Assembly: GCA_051867975.1 (NCBI GenBank)
Contig: JBJDZM010000091.1
Span: 1 to 6,652 of the forward strand
DNA length: 6,652 nt
DNA from: SVTX01 sp051867975
GTDB taxonomy: Bacteria > Bacillota > Clostridia > Oscillospirales > CAG-272
Direction: 5' to 3'
The notes beneath the pieces are model-generated. The model was not told the DNA's origin and made no database searches. It saw only the letters and a program-made list of their open reading frames with translations. A program made the position numbers and the translations under genes. Each line of letters starts with the position of its first letter. Position 1 is the stretch's first letter. Positions 1 through 5,141 of the stretch are shown piece by piece.

Positions 1-1776
1 GCCGCCCTGTGCGCCGCCGTCAAAGCCCTGTCCGCCCTGGGATTGCTGCTGTGCGTAGAGCTTCTCGGAGATCTTGTAGAAGGACTTTTCAAGTGCCTCG
101 GTGTCAGCCTTTATTGCCTCTGTGTCGCCGCCCTTGACCGTCTCCTTGAGTCTGTCGATCGCCGCCTGAACGTCAGCCTTATCTGCCGCATCTACCTTGT
201 CGCCAAGCTCGGTGAGAGTCTTTTCGCTCTGGAAGATCATCGAATCGGCTCTGTTCTTTACGTCAACTGCCTCTTTCGCCTTCTTGTCCTGCTCTGCGAA
301 CTTTTCGGCGTCCTTGACAGCCTTATCGATATCCTCTTTGGACATATTCGTCGAGGACGTGATAGTGATGTGCTGTTCCTTGCCCGTTCCCTTATCGCAC
401 GCGGTTACGTTAACGATACCGTTTGCATCGATGTCGAAGGTGACCTCGATCTGAGGAACGCCGCGGGGAGCGGGAGTAATTCCGTCGAGACTGAAGCGAC
501 CGAGGGTGGTGTTGTAAGCCGCCATCTCACGCTCACCCTGAAGAACGTGGATCTCAACCGAGGTCTGACCGTCAGCCGCAGTCGAATAGATCTGGCTCTT
601 CTTTACGGGAATCGTTGTATTTCTGTCGATGATTCTGTTGAAGACACCGCCCATGGTCTCGATACCGAGCGAGAGGGGCGTTACGTCGAGAAGGAGAAGG
701 TCCTTAACGTCGCCGCCGAGGATACCGCCCTGAATTGCGGCACCGATAGCAACGCACTCATCGGGGTTGATGCCCTTGAAGGGCTCCTTGCCCATGAACT
801 TCTTAACTGCCTCTTGTACTGCCGGGATTCTTGTCGAACCGCCGACTAGAAGAACCTTATCGATCTGATTTACGCTGAGTCCCGAGTCACGGATGACCTG
901 CTTTGTGGGACCCATCGTAGCCTCAACGAGGTCGGCTGTGATCCTGTCGAACTCGGCTCTTGTGAGTGTTGCCTCGAAGTGGAGAGGACCTGCCGCCGTT
1001 GCGGTGATGAAGGGAAGGTTGATGTTAGCCGCAGACATGCCGGAAAGCTCGATCTTAGCCTTTTCAGCCGCGTCCTTGAGTCTCTGCATGACCATCTTGT
1101 CGCCGCGAAGGTCAACGCCGTTCTCCTTTTTGAACTTATCTGCCATCCAGTCTATGATCCTCTGGTCGAAATCGTCACCGCCGAGACGGTTGTTACCTGC
1201 CGTTGCGAGAACCTCGAAAACGCCGTCCGAGATTTCAAGAAGAGATACGTCGAACGTACCGCCGCCGAGGTCGAAGACCATTATCTTCTGGTCCTTTTCC
1301 TCGTTAAGACCATAAGCGATAGCAGCCGCCGTCGGCTCGTTGATGATACGGAGAACCTCAAGTCCCGCGATCTTTCCTGCGTCCTTGGTCGCCTGTCTCT
1401 GTGCGTCGGTGAAGTATGCGGGAACTGTGATTACCGCCTGATTTACGCTTGTTCCGAGATAAGCCTCGGCATCAGCCTTCAATTTCTGAAGTATCATCGC
1501 GGAGATCTCCTGGGGGTTGTAGCTCTTGCCGTCGATTTCAACCTTTTTATTCGTACCCATATCTCTCTTGATCGAGATGACGGTTCTGTCGGGGTTTGTG
1601 ATCGCCTGTCTCTTTGCAACCTGACCGACCATTCTCTCGCCGGTCTTTGAGAACGCAACGACCGAAGGAGTTGTTCTCGCACCTTCGGGGTTCGGGATAA
1701 CGATAGGCTCGTTGCCCTCGTAAACTGCTACGCATGAGTTTGTTGTACCTAAGTCAATACCAATGATTTTTGCCAT
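1..1776 (-). CDS. dnaK: Hsp70 chaperone DnaK (3' end cut by window edge)
   Basis: Cytoplasmic ATP-dependent chaperone that binds and releases unfolded polypeptides with GrpE and DnaJ. The reading frame is open from the ATG at 1776 to the window edge and gives 592 codons. Visible are the phosphate-loop signature GIDLGTTNSCVAV (residues 6-18), the second ATPase signature FDLGGGTFDVSLL (about 168-180), VLLVGGSTRIP (about 308-318), the interdomain linker DLLLLD (about 359-364), the substrate-binding beta domain starting VTPLSLGIET, a helical lid, and the start of the Gly/Gln-rich tail. Only the last few tens of residues are missing. The N-terminal lobe runs from SIKRDMGTNKKVEIDGK straight on, without the insert found in E. 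coli DnaK, as in Gram-positive homologues. The start is fixed by GGAGGA at 1790-1785, eight bases upstream. It is the third gene of the HrcA-controlled operon, 131 bases after grpE. Confidence 0.98.
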   Translation of the reverse strand, partial: MAKIIGIDLGTTNSCVAVYEGNEPIVIPNPEGARTTPSVVAFSKTGERMVGQVAKRQAITNPDRTVISIKRDMGTNKKVEIDGKSYNPQEISAMILQKLKADAEAYLGTSVNQAVITVPAYFTDAQRQATKDAGKIAGLEVLRIINEPTAAAIAYGLNEEKDQKIMVFDLGGGTFDVSLLEISDGVFEVLATAGNNRLGGDDFDQRIIDWMADKFKKENGVDLRGDKMVMQRLKDAAEKAKIELSGMSAANINLPFITATAAGPLHFEATLTRAEFDRITADLVEATMGPTKQVIRDSGLSVNQIDKVLLVGGSTRIPAVQEAVKKFMGKEPFKGINPDECVAIGAAIQGGILGGDVKDLLLLDVTPLSLGIETMGGVFNRIIDRNTTIPVKKSQIYSTAADGQTSVEIHVLQGEREMAAYNTTLGRFSLDGITPAPRGVPQIEVTFDIDANGIVNVTACDKGTGKEQHITITSSTNMSKEDIDKAVKDAEKFAEQDKKAKEAVDVKNRADSMIFQSEKTLTELGDKVDAADKADVQAAIDRLKETVKGGDTEAIKADTEALEKSFYKISEKLYAQQQSQGGQGFDGGAQGG

Positions 1777-1784
1777 AATATATT

Positions 1785-1790
1785 TCCTCC
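1785..1790 (-). promoter_or_regulatory. dnaK ribosome binding site
   Basis: GGAGGA on the minus strand, eight bases upstream of the dnaK ATG. It matches the anti-Shine-Dalgarno closely and is spaced ideally, so dnaK has its own strong initiation signal and does not depend on translational coupling to grpE, which ends 131 bases upstream. Confidence 0.9.
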
Positions 1791-1820
1791 TAAAAGTATG
1801 CTTGTGTATGGATTTTTTCG

Positions 1821-1856
1821 TACTTTCTTGAAAGAAAGTACCAAAGAACTTTCCTG
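1821..1856. repeat. ACTTTCTTG hairpin repeat in the grpE-dnaK gap
   Basis: TACTTTCTT (1821-1829) and AAGAAAGTA (1832-1840) form a perfect 9-bp inverted repeat around GA; as RNA, an 8-bp stem with a four-base loop. It is followed on the plus strand by CCAAAGAACTTT. The same layout, a hairpin in ACTTTC then (A)CCAAAG, recurs at 3854-3895, and a variant lies at 3915-3955, so this seems to be a dispersed repeat. No U-run follows the stem in the direction of the operon, so a classical terminator is unlikely. It could still affect mRNA processing or the GrpE:DnaK ratio. Confidence 0.7.
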
Positions 1857-1907
1857 TAAACTTTGCTTTATTTTATAATGAAGTTTATTTTTCACCAATG
1901 AAGCAAA

Positions 1908-2510
1908 TTAATTTGCCACGGTGACCATGGCGTATCTGATAATTTTATCGCCTTTGCGATAGCCCTTCTGGAAAACGGTGACTATCTCGCCTTCCTTGTG
2001 GTTCTCATCGTCGACCATCATCATCGCGCTGTGCATATTCGGGTCGAAAATGTCGCCCTCCGCGCCGAACGGCTCGACACCCATTTTTTCGAGTGCCTCG
2101 GCGGCACCCTTGAGAGTCATTTCAAGTCCCTTTGAAAGAGCCTCGACTCCCTCAACTCCGACCGCTCTTTCAAGATTGTCGATTATCGGGAGAATGGATT
2201 TCAGCGCATCGGCGTACGCGTCGGCGTAAATTCCCTCTTTTTCCTTCGCGCTTCGCTTGCGGAAGTTGTCGTATTCAGCCGCCATGCGCAGGTATCTGTC
2301 GTTCTGCTCTGCCGCGGCGGCGTCGGCATCGGCGAGCTTTTTTTCAAGCTCCGCGATCTTAGCGTCAAGTTTTTTGTTCTTTTTCTTGTCAGACTTTTCC
2401 TCGGTCTGTGCAGTCTGTTGCACGTCCTTTTCTTCGGTTGCCGACTGCTCGGCGACCTCGACCGTCTCGGCTGTCTCTGCCGCGTTTTCTTTTATGTTTT
2501 CGTCAACCAT
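1908..2510 (-). CDS. grpE: Nucleotide exchange factor GrpE
   Basis: Dimeric cytoplasmic cochaperone that releases ADP from DnaK. The 200-residue product has an acidic, low-complexity N-terminus (about 1-40), a Lys-rich patch KKKNKK, and a long coiled-coil helix (about 47-110) containing the family block RYLRMAAEYDNFRKR. It continues with PIIDNLERAV and ends in the C-terminal beta domain with GDIFDPNMHSAMMM and KGYRKGDKIIRYAMVTV, the standard GrpE signature. Length is typical. The ATG at 2510 lies one base after the hrcA stop. Its ribosome binding site GGAGGA (2521-2516) overlaps the last hrcA codons, so translational coupling to hrcA is likely. The stop codon sits in a 14-bp perfect palindrome. 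Confidence 0.98.
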   Translation of the reverse strand: MVDENIKENAAETAETVEVAEQSATEEKDVQQTAQTEEKSDKKKNKKLDAKIAELEKKLADADAAAAEQNDRYLRMAAEYDNFRKRSAKEKEGIYADAYADALKSILPIIDNLERAVGVEGVEALSKGLEMTLKGAAEALEKMGVEPFGAEGDIFDPNMHSAMMMVDDENHKEGEIVTVFQKGYRKGDKIIRYAMVTVAN

Positions 2511-2511
2511 T

Positions 2512-3582
2512 CTATTCCTCCGGTTTCTCTGTGTTCACGCCCGACTCGTTGAGCAGGCTTTCGATGTTCTCCGCCAACCCCTCGATAGTGGCGACGACCT
2601 TTGCGTAGTCCATTCGCCGCGGACCTATAATTCCGATTGCGCCGAGCGTCTTGCCGTCCCTTACGACCGGCTTGAAGACGAGCGCGGAATTGTTCATCAC
2701 CTTGACCGAACTTTCAGAGCCGATGACGACGTTGATGCCGTCGCTCTCGGGCTGTGAGACGAGGTCGAGGATATCTTCCTTCTTTTCAAGCGCGCCGAGC
2801 AGCTCGCGCAGCTGCTCCTTGTTGCTGTACTCGGGGTACTGCAAAAGTCTGTCCATTCCCGAGACCTTGAGGTCACCGCCGTCAAGCTCGTTCATGCTCT
2901 CGTAGATTATCTTGATTATCGGCGTGACTATCGGCGCACGGTCGCCGAGCGCGTTTTCGACCTCAACGATTATCGGGAGCGTTATCTCGTTTGCCGTCAG
3001 CCCCGCGATCTTCTCGTTGAGAGCCGACGAAAGGTCGCCTGCCGCCATTTCGCTGACACTCATCTCAAGAGTGAGCCGCTTTGTGACGACTGCTCCGCGG
3101 TCGCTTATCATGACGAGCAGGAGCGAATGACGGTCGACGAAAATGACGTCGAATCGCTTTATCCTGACCTCGCTCGCCTTGGGCTTTATCACGAAGCTCG
3201 TGTAGTTTGTGAGGTTTCCCGCGACCTTCGATGCCGCCATGAGGATCTGGTCAAGCTCGTTCATTTTGGATTTTAAGAGCTTGTTGATCTCGGCGATCTC
3301 GCTTGCCGTCATGGCGTAGCTTTCGATGAGCGAGTCGACGTAAAATCTGTAACCCAGCTCACTCGGGACGCGCCCCGACGAGGTGTGGGGCTGTTCGAGG
3401 TATCCGAGCGCTTCAAGCTCTGCCATCTCGTTGCGTATTGTAGCAGAGGAGCAATTCAAGTGCTCATCCTGCATGATGTATTTTGAACCGACAGGCTCAC
3501 CGTCGACAATGTGCGCGTCAACGATAGCCTTGAGTATTCGTTTTTTTCTTTCACTCAGTTCGCCGTTTCGATTTTCCGCCAC
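2512..3582 (-). CDS. hrcA: Heat-inducible transcription repressor HrcA
   Basis: DNA-binding repressor of class I heat-shock genes that recognises CIRCE; its activity in this family depends on the GroE chaperonin. Counting from the chosen GTG, the product is 356 residues, near the usual 340-350. The N-terminal winged helix spans about residues 8-80, with ELSERKKRILKAIVDAHI, EPVGSKYI, SSATIRNEMAELEALGYL, and the strongly conserved QPHTSSGRVPSELGYRFYVD. A central GAF-like region follows, and the C-terminal block GPRRMDY lies at about 320-326. The frame stays open to a GTG at 3633, but that codon lies inside CIRCE and has no Shine-Dalgarno. The GTG at 3582 is preceded by AAGGGAG (11 bases away) and GAGGA (2 bases away). 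Neither spacing is ideal, so the exact start is less certain than the gene. First gene of the operon and therefore autoregulated. Confidence 0.97.
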   Translation of the reverse strand: MAENRNGELSERKKRILKAIVDAHIVDGEPVGSKYIMQDEHLNCSSATIRNEMAELEALGYLEQPHTSSGRVPSELGYRFYVDSLIESYAMTASEIAEINKLLKSKMNELDQILMAASKVAGNLTNYTSFVIKPKASEVRIKRFDVIFVDRHSLLLVMISDRGAVVTKRLTLEMSVSEMAAGDLSSALNEKIAGLTANEITLPIIVEVENALGDRAPIVTPIIKIIYESMNELDGGDLKVSGMDRLLQYPEYSNKEQLRELLGALEKKEDILDLVSQPESDGINVVIGSESSVKVMNNSALVFKPVVRDGKTLGAIGIIGPRRMDYAKVVATIEGLAENIESLLNESGVNTEKPEE

Positions 3583-3626
3583 TGTCCTCGATGCTCCCTT
3601 CTTATTATATCGGTTCGGCGTAGTTT

Positions 3627-3653
3627 TTAGCACTCAATCATGTCAAGTGCTAA
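3627..3653 (-). promoter_or_regulatory. CIRCE operator (HrcA binding site)
   Basis: Read on the plus strand, TTAGCACTC (3627-3635), nine spacer bases, then AAGTGCTAA (3645-3653). The consensus is TTAGCACTC-N9-GAGTGCTAA, so there is one mismatch in 18. It begins a few bases after the predicted transcription start and lies within the untranslated leader of hrcA, the classical location where HrcA blocks transcription and where the inverted repeat may also influence mRNA stability. Confidence 0.97.
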
Positions 3654-3664
3654 CCTACGCTAAT

Positions 3665-3693
3665 AATATACCCCTTTTTCCCGATTTTGTCAA
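3665..3693 (-). promoter_or_regulatory. Sigma-A promoter of the hrcA-grpE-dnaK operon
   Basis: On the minus strand, TTGACA (3693-3688) and TATATT (3670-3665) are separated by exactly 17 bases, a consensus -35 and a near-consensus -10. Transcription would begin near 3656-3658, just before CIRCE, leaving a leader of about 75 bases before the hrcA GTG. A TATAAT at 3609-3604, inside the leader, has no matching -35 and is not preferred. Confidence 0.9.
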
Positions 3694-3802
3694 CCCCAAA
3701 ACACAATATTTTTGTGAACAATTTGTAAACAGTGCTAATTTTCCCCTTTTCGACAGTTTTCCTTCACATGCGCGTCACCTAAGAGCCGACAAAACGGCAG
3801 TG

Positions 3803-3837
3803 AGTCGGATTTTCCGCTTGCAGGGAGCGGTTGAGGC
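3803..3837 (+). repeat. Degenerate copy of the CTCGGACTCC hairpin module
   Basis: The segment aligns with the copy at 4058-4095: a shared TCGGA, then CGCTTGC, GGAGC against GGGAGC, and GGTTG-GGC. The hairpin itself is decayed. On its own it would not be called; it is listed because two better copies lie in the window. Confidence 0.4.
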
Positions 3838-3853
3838 TGGTTTGCATTTTGTC

Positions 3854-3895
3854 ACTTTCCTGAAACCTGTGGCAGGAAAGTAACCAAAGGAAAGT
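3854..3895. repeat. ACTTTCCTG hairpin repeat
   Basis: ACTTTCCTG (3854-3862) and CAGGAAAGT (3873-3881) form a perfect 9-bp stem around a ten-base loop, followed by AACCAAAGGAAAGTT. The stem sequence and the trailing CCAAAG match the repeat in the grpE-dnaK gap (1821-1856), with a different loop. Confidence 0.75.
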
Positions 3896-3914
3896 TGATT
3901 TTTGTTTGGATGTC

Positions 3915-3955
3915 CTTTTCTTGTCATCAGCGACAAGAAAAGAACGAAAAGAAAC
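3915..3955. repeat. CTTTTCTTGTC hairpin repeat
   Basis: CTTTTCTTGTC (3915-3925) and GACAAGAAAAG (3932-3942) form a perfect 11-bp stem around the loop ATCAGC. The flank AACGAAAAGAAACGC resembles the AACCAAAGGAAAG flank of the preceding repeat 33 bases away. I treat it as a variant of the same family. The bases after it run directly into the folded block starting at 3960. Confidence 0.75.
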
Positions 3956-3959
3956 GCCG

Positions 3960-4145
3960 CTCATGGGGAAGGACGGTCTAAAATTCGTTTTGTGTTGATT
4001 TTAAAGGCTTTATCTAACTATTAAACGAATTTTTGACCTATTGCCATTTTAGATAAAACTCGGACTCCTCGCTTGCGAGGAGCTGGTTGCGGCAAGTTCA
4101 TCTCCATTTTTAAATGGACTATACGCCGCATGTCTTCCCCCTGAG
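3960..4145. repeat. Folded block: closing stem, crossing pairings and two hairpins
   Basis: CTCATGGGGAAG (3960-3971) is complementary to CTTCCCCCTGAG (4134-4145) in 11 of 12 positions and encloses the block. Inside, GTCTAAAATTCGTTT (3976-3990) pairs with AAACGAATTTTTGAC (4023-4037) in 14 of 15. GCTTTATCTAA (4007-4017) pairs with TTAGATAAAAC (4049-4059) in 10 of 11, crossing the first pairing as an H-type pseudoknot would. Next come an 8-bp hairpin CTCCTCGC/GCGAGGAG and a 7-bp hairpin TCCATTT/AAATGGA (4103-4118). It could be a structured RNA, a mobile-element remnant, or repeats nested by insertion. No promoter was found. On the minus strand it lies downstream of the lipoprotein gene. Confidence 0.55.
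4058..4095 (+). repeat. CTCGGACTCC hairpin module, copy 1
   Basis: ACTCGGACTCCTCGC, then GCGAGGAGC and GGTTGCGGCAA. The core CTCCTCGC/GCGAGGAG is a perfect 8-bp inverted repeat with a TT centre. A second copy lies in opposite orientation at 6254-6292, sharing ACTCGGACTCCT, the hairpin with different inner bases, and GGAGC-GGTT-GC. Copy 1 is embedded in the folded block 3960-4145. Confidence 0.7.
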
Positions 4146-4335
4146 AACCCCTAACCCCTGCGCTCCTGCGGAGCGCGCTTGGTGAGGCTCGTTTTTGGAC
4201 GTTTACTATTGAAATAGGTGATGCTGATTTAGGTGGTTGCGCACGGGGATGCGGATGAAAAGGCTTCGCGTTTGCCGTGGAGAATATCAACCGATTTATG
4301 AAAATCTGAAACAGGGAAGGCGCATCACGTTGAAG

Positions 4336-4363
4336 CCGTAGGGCGGGGGCTTACTCCCGCCGA
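4336..4363. repeat. Solo GTAG-hairpin (REP-like) element
   Basis: CC, then GTAG (4338-4341), then stem arms GGCGGGGG and CTCCCGCC closed by a CTTA loop. This is the same unit that forms each end of the paired elements at 4919-5070 and 6474-6628, differing only in one loop base. No partner in opposite orientation lies nearby, so it is a single unit. It ends a few bases beyond the stop codon of the lipoprotein gene. Confidence 0.8.
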
Positions 4364-4367
4364 TAAT

Positions 4368-4847
4368 TTATCCGCCTTCAAGGTATTTTATGCCCGTGAC
4401 TCTGCCGTCGGTGATGAAAAAGCGGAGTCGGCAGCCTTCGGCTCGATATTCGACTCCGCCCGAAAAGCCGTCGCCCTCGCCGTAAATTTCTTTGATCCTG
4501 TCGGCGCTGTCGCCGATAAAAGCCCCTTCGGCGGTCGGGAGAAGGTCGCTTACAAGGTCAATTTCGGCAATTTTCGCGCCGTTTGCGTCTCGGTGGGCAA
4601 AAATCCTGAAGCCGTTGTAGCGGTAGACCTCGTCAAATCCCTCGCCGGCACACGACGGCGCACTTGCCGAGGAATTGCACTCACCGAGCCGCGCCGTCAC
4701 CTCGTCGGCATCGTCCCCGACCGAAAAGGTAACGCCCTCCGCCGCGAAGAAGTATTTTTCGGGCGGCGGTGCCTTTCCGCCCCCGTCGCACGCCGAAAGA
4801 AAGCAGCTCAGCGTAAGCACAATCAAACATATAATTTTCTTATTCAT
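4368..4847 (-). CDS. Small lipoprotein with two similar half-domains (function unknown)
   Basis: From the ATG at 4847 the product is 159 residues. It has a lipoprotein signal peptide: MNKK, a hydrophobic stretch, and the lipobox LSAC with the lipidated Cys at residue 20. A Gly/Pro-rich linker follows, so the mature protein should be anchored to the outer face of the membrane. The rest looks like an internal duplication: VGDDADEVTARLGE (43-56) with YRYNGFRIF (75-83), then IGDSADRIKEIYGE (111-124) with YRAEGCRLRF (134-143). This helix-then-hairpin pattern recalls BamE/SmpA-like or BLIP-like folds, but that is inference. Cys57 and Cys66 could form a disulfide. A GTG two codons upstream (4853) is an alternative start; only a weak AAGAG precedes either. 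I recall similar uncharacterised lipoproteins in clostridia but assign no function. Confidence 0.85.
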   Translation of the reverse strand: MNKKIICLIVLTLSCFLSACDGGGKAPPPEKYFFAAEGVTFSVGDDADEVTARLGECNSSASAPSCAGEGFDEVYRYNGFRIFAHRDANGAKIAEIDLVSDLLPTAEGAFIGDSADRIKEIYGEGDGFSGGVEYRAEGCRLRFFITDGRVTGIKYLEGG

Positions 4848-4894
4848 GTTCACAATTTCTCTTATTATTTCAGCCTTCCTCCTCGCCCCAATTT

Positions 4895-4919
4895 AGCCTT
4901 CCCCCTCGGGGGGAAGGCT
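4895..4919. repeat. 11-bp GC-rich hairpin abutting the paired element
   Basis: AGCCTTCCCCC (4895-4905) and GGGGGAAGGCT (4909-4919) form a perfect 11-bp inverted repeat around TCG. Its last base is shared with the terminal repeat of the adjacent element. No T-run follows on either strand, so a plain intrinsic terminator is not supported. It is probably another dispersed repeat. Confidence 0.75.
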
Positions 4920-5070
4920 CGGCGGGAGCAAGCCCCCGCCCTACGGTTTTGAGGTTACGCACCTTTACAGTTTTGGGGTTATTCGAAATCGGTCAAACAG
5001 GTTGAATTTATCGTCATGTTGGTCGGTTTTCGCCGCCCCCGGTCGTAGGGCGGGGGCTTGCTCCCGCCGA
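4919..5070. repeat. Paired GTAG-hairpin (BIME/MITE-like) element, copy 1
   Basis: Two perfect 27-bp terminal inverted repeats (4919-4945 and 5044-5070) surround a spacer of 98 bases with no coding capacity. Each terminal repeat is itself a hairpin: read toward the outside, GTAG, then arms GGCGGGGG and CTCCCGCC with loop CTTG (8 bp, one G-T pair). A hairpin directly preceded by GTAG is the hallmark of REP units handled by RAYT transposases, and two inverted units make a BIME. The 110 bases from 4941 to 5050 align without gaps to copy 2, with 23 mismatches. No target-site duplication is visible. The right arm is followed by ATTTTTC, so it could also terminate plus-strand transcripts. Confidence 0.85.
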
Positions 5071-5141
5071 TTTTTCAAAAAAAGACCGAGCTGATATTTT
5101 TTTCACCGTGAAACCGTGTGGCACAAGACTAAACGAATATC

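Larger units (their letters stand above)
3694..4367. other. Repeat-rich non-coding stretch between the lipoprotein gene and the hrcA promoter
   Basis: About 670 bases with no convincing gene. It holds, in order, an isolated CIRCE-like half-site (3730-3738), a degenerate CTCGGA-type hairpin module (3803-3837), two ACTTTC/CTTTTC hairpins (3854-3942), a folded block (3960-4145), a 7-bp GC hairpin (arms 4160-4166 and 4170-4176), and a solo end of the GTAG-hairpin element (4336-4363). I recognise nothing in 4180-4335. The open frames across this stretch run through the inverted repeats and lack ribosome binding sites. Confidence 0.7.
4854..5141. other. Non-coding stretch between the SGNH and lipoprotein genes
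   Basis: Most of this 288-base gap is the GC-rich hairpin (4895-4919) and the paired GTAG-hairpin element (4919-5070). On the minus strand I see no consensus promoter for the lipoprotein gene, and no hairpin followed by a U-run after the SGNH gene. The AT-rich piece 5071-5141 holds A and T runs only. Confidence 0.6.

Noticed and set aside
43..849. Long plus-strand open frame of 268 codons
   Set aside because: It lies entirely antisense to dnaK, whose translation is unmistakable. The open frame is a by-product of dnaK codon usage.
2257..2757. Plus-strand open frame rich in Ser/Phe
   Set aside because: Antisense to grpE and hrcA, with low-complexity Ser/Ala/Phe composition and no ribosome binding site.
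3604..3609. Consensus TATAAT on the minus strand close to hrcA
   Set aside because: There is no -35 at 16-18 bases, and the leader would be too short for a ribosome binding site. The promoter at 3665-3693 has ideal spacing.
3854..3942. Possible CRISPR-like direct repeats
   Set aside because: There are only two hairpin units with different stems and irregular spacing, not identical repeats with uniform spacers.
3779..3964. Minus-strand 61-codon open frame
   Set aside because: It translates through the hairpin repeats at 3854-3942, has no ribosome binding site and shows no recognisable domain.
4021..4290. Minus-strand 89-codon open frame (Arg/Pro-rich)
   Set aside because: It runs through the inverted repeats of the folded block, has no recognisable domain or good ribosome binding site, and has the composition of translated repeat DNA. 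Kept as low-probability only.
4593..4952. Plus-strand 119-codon open frame
   Set aside because: Antisense to the lipoprotein gene and continuing into the GC-rich hairpin and paired element; no domain or ribosome binding site.
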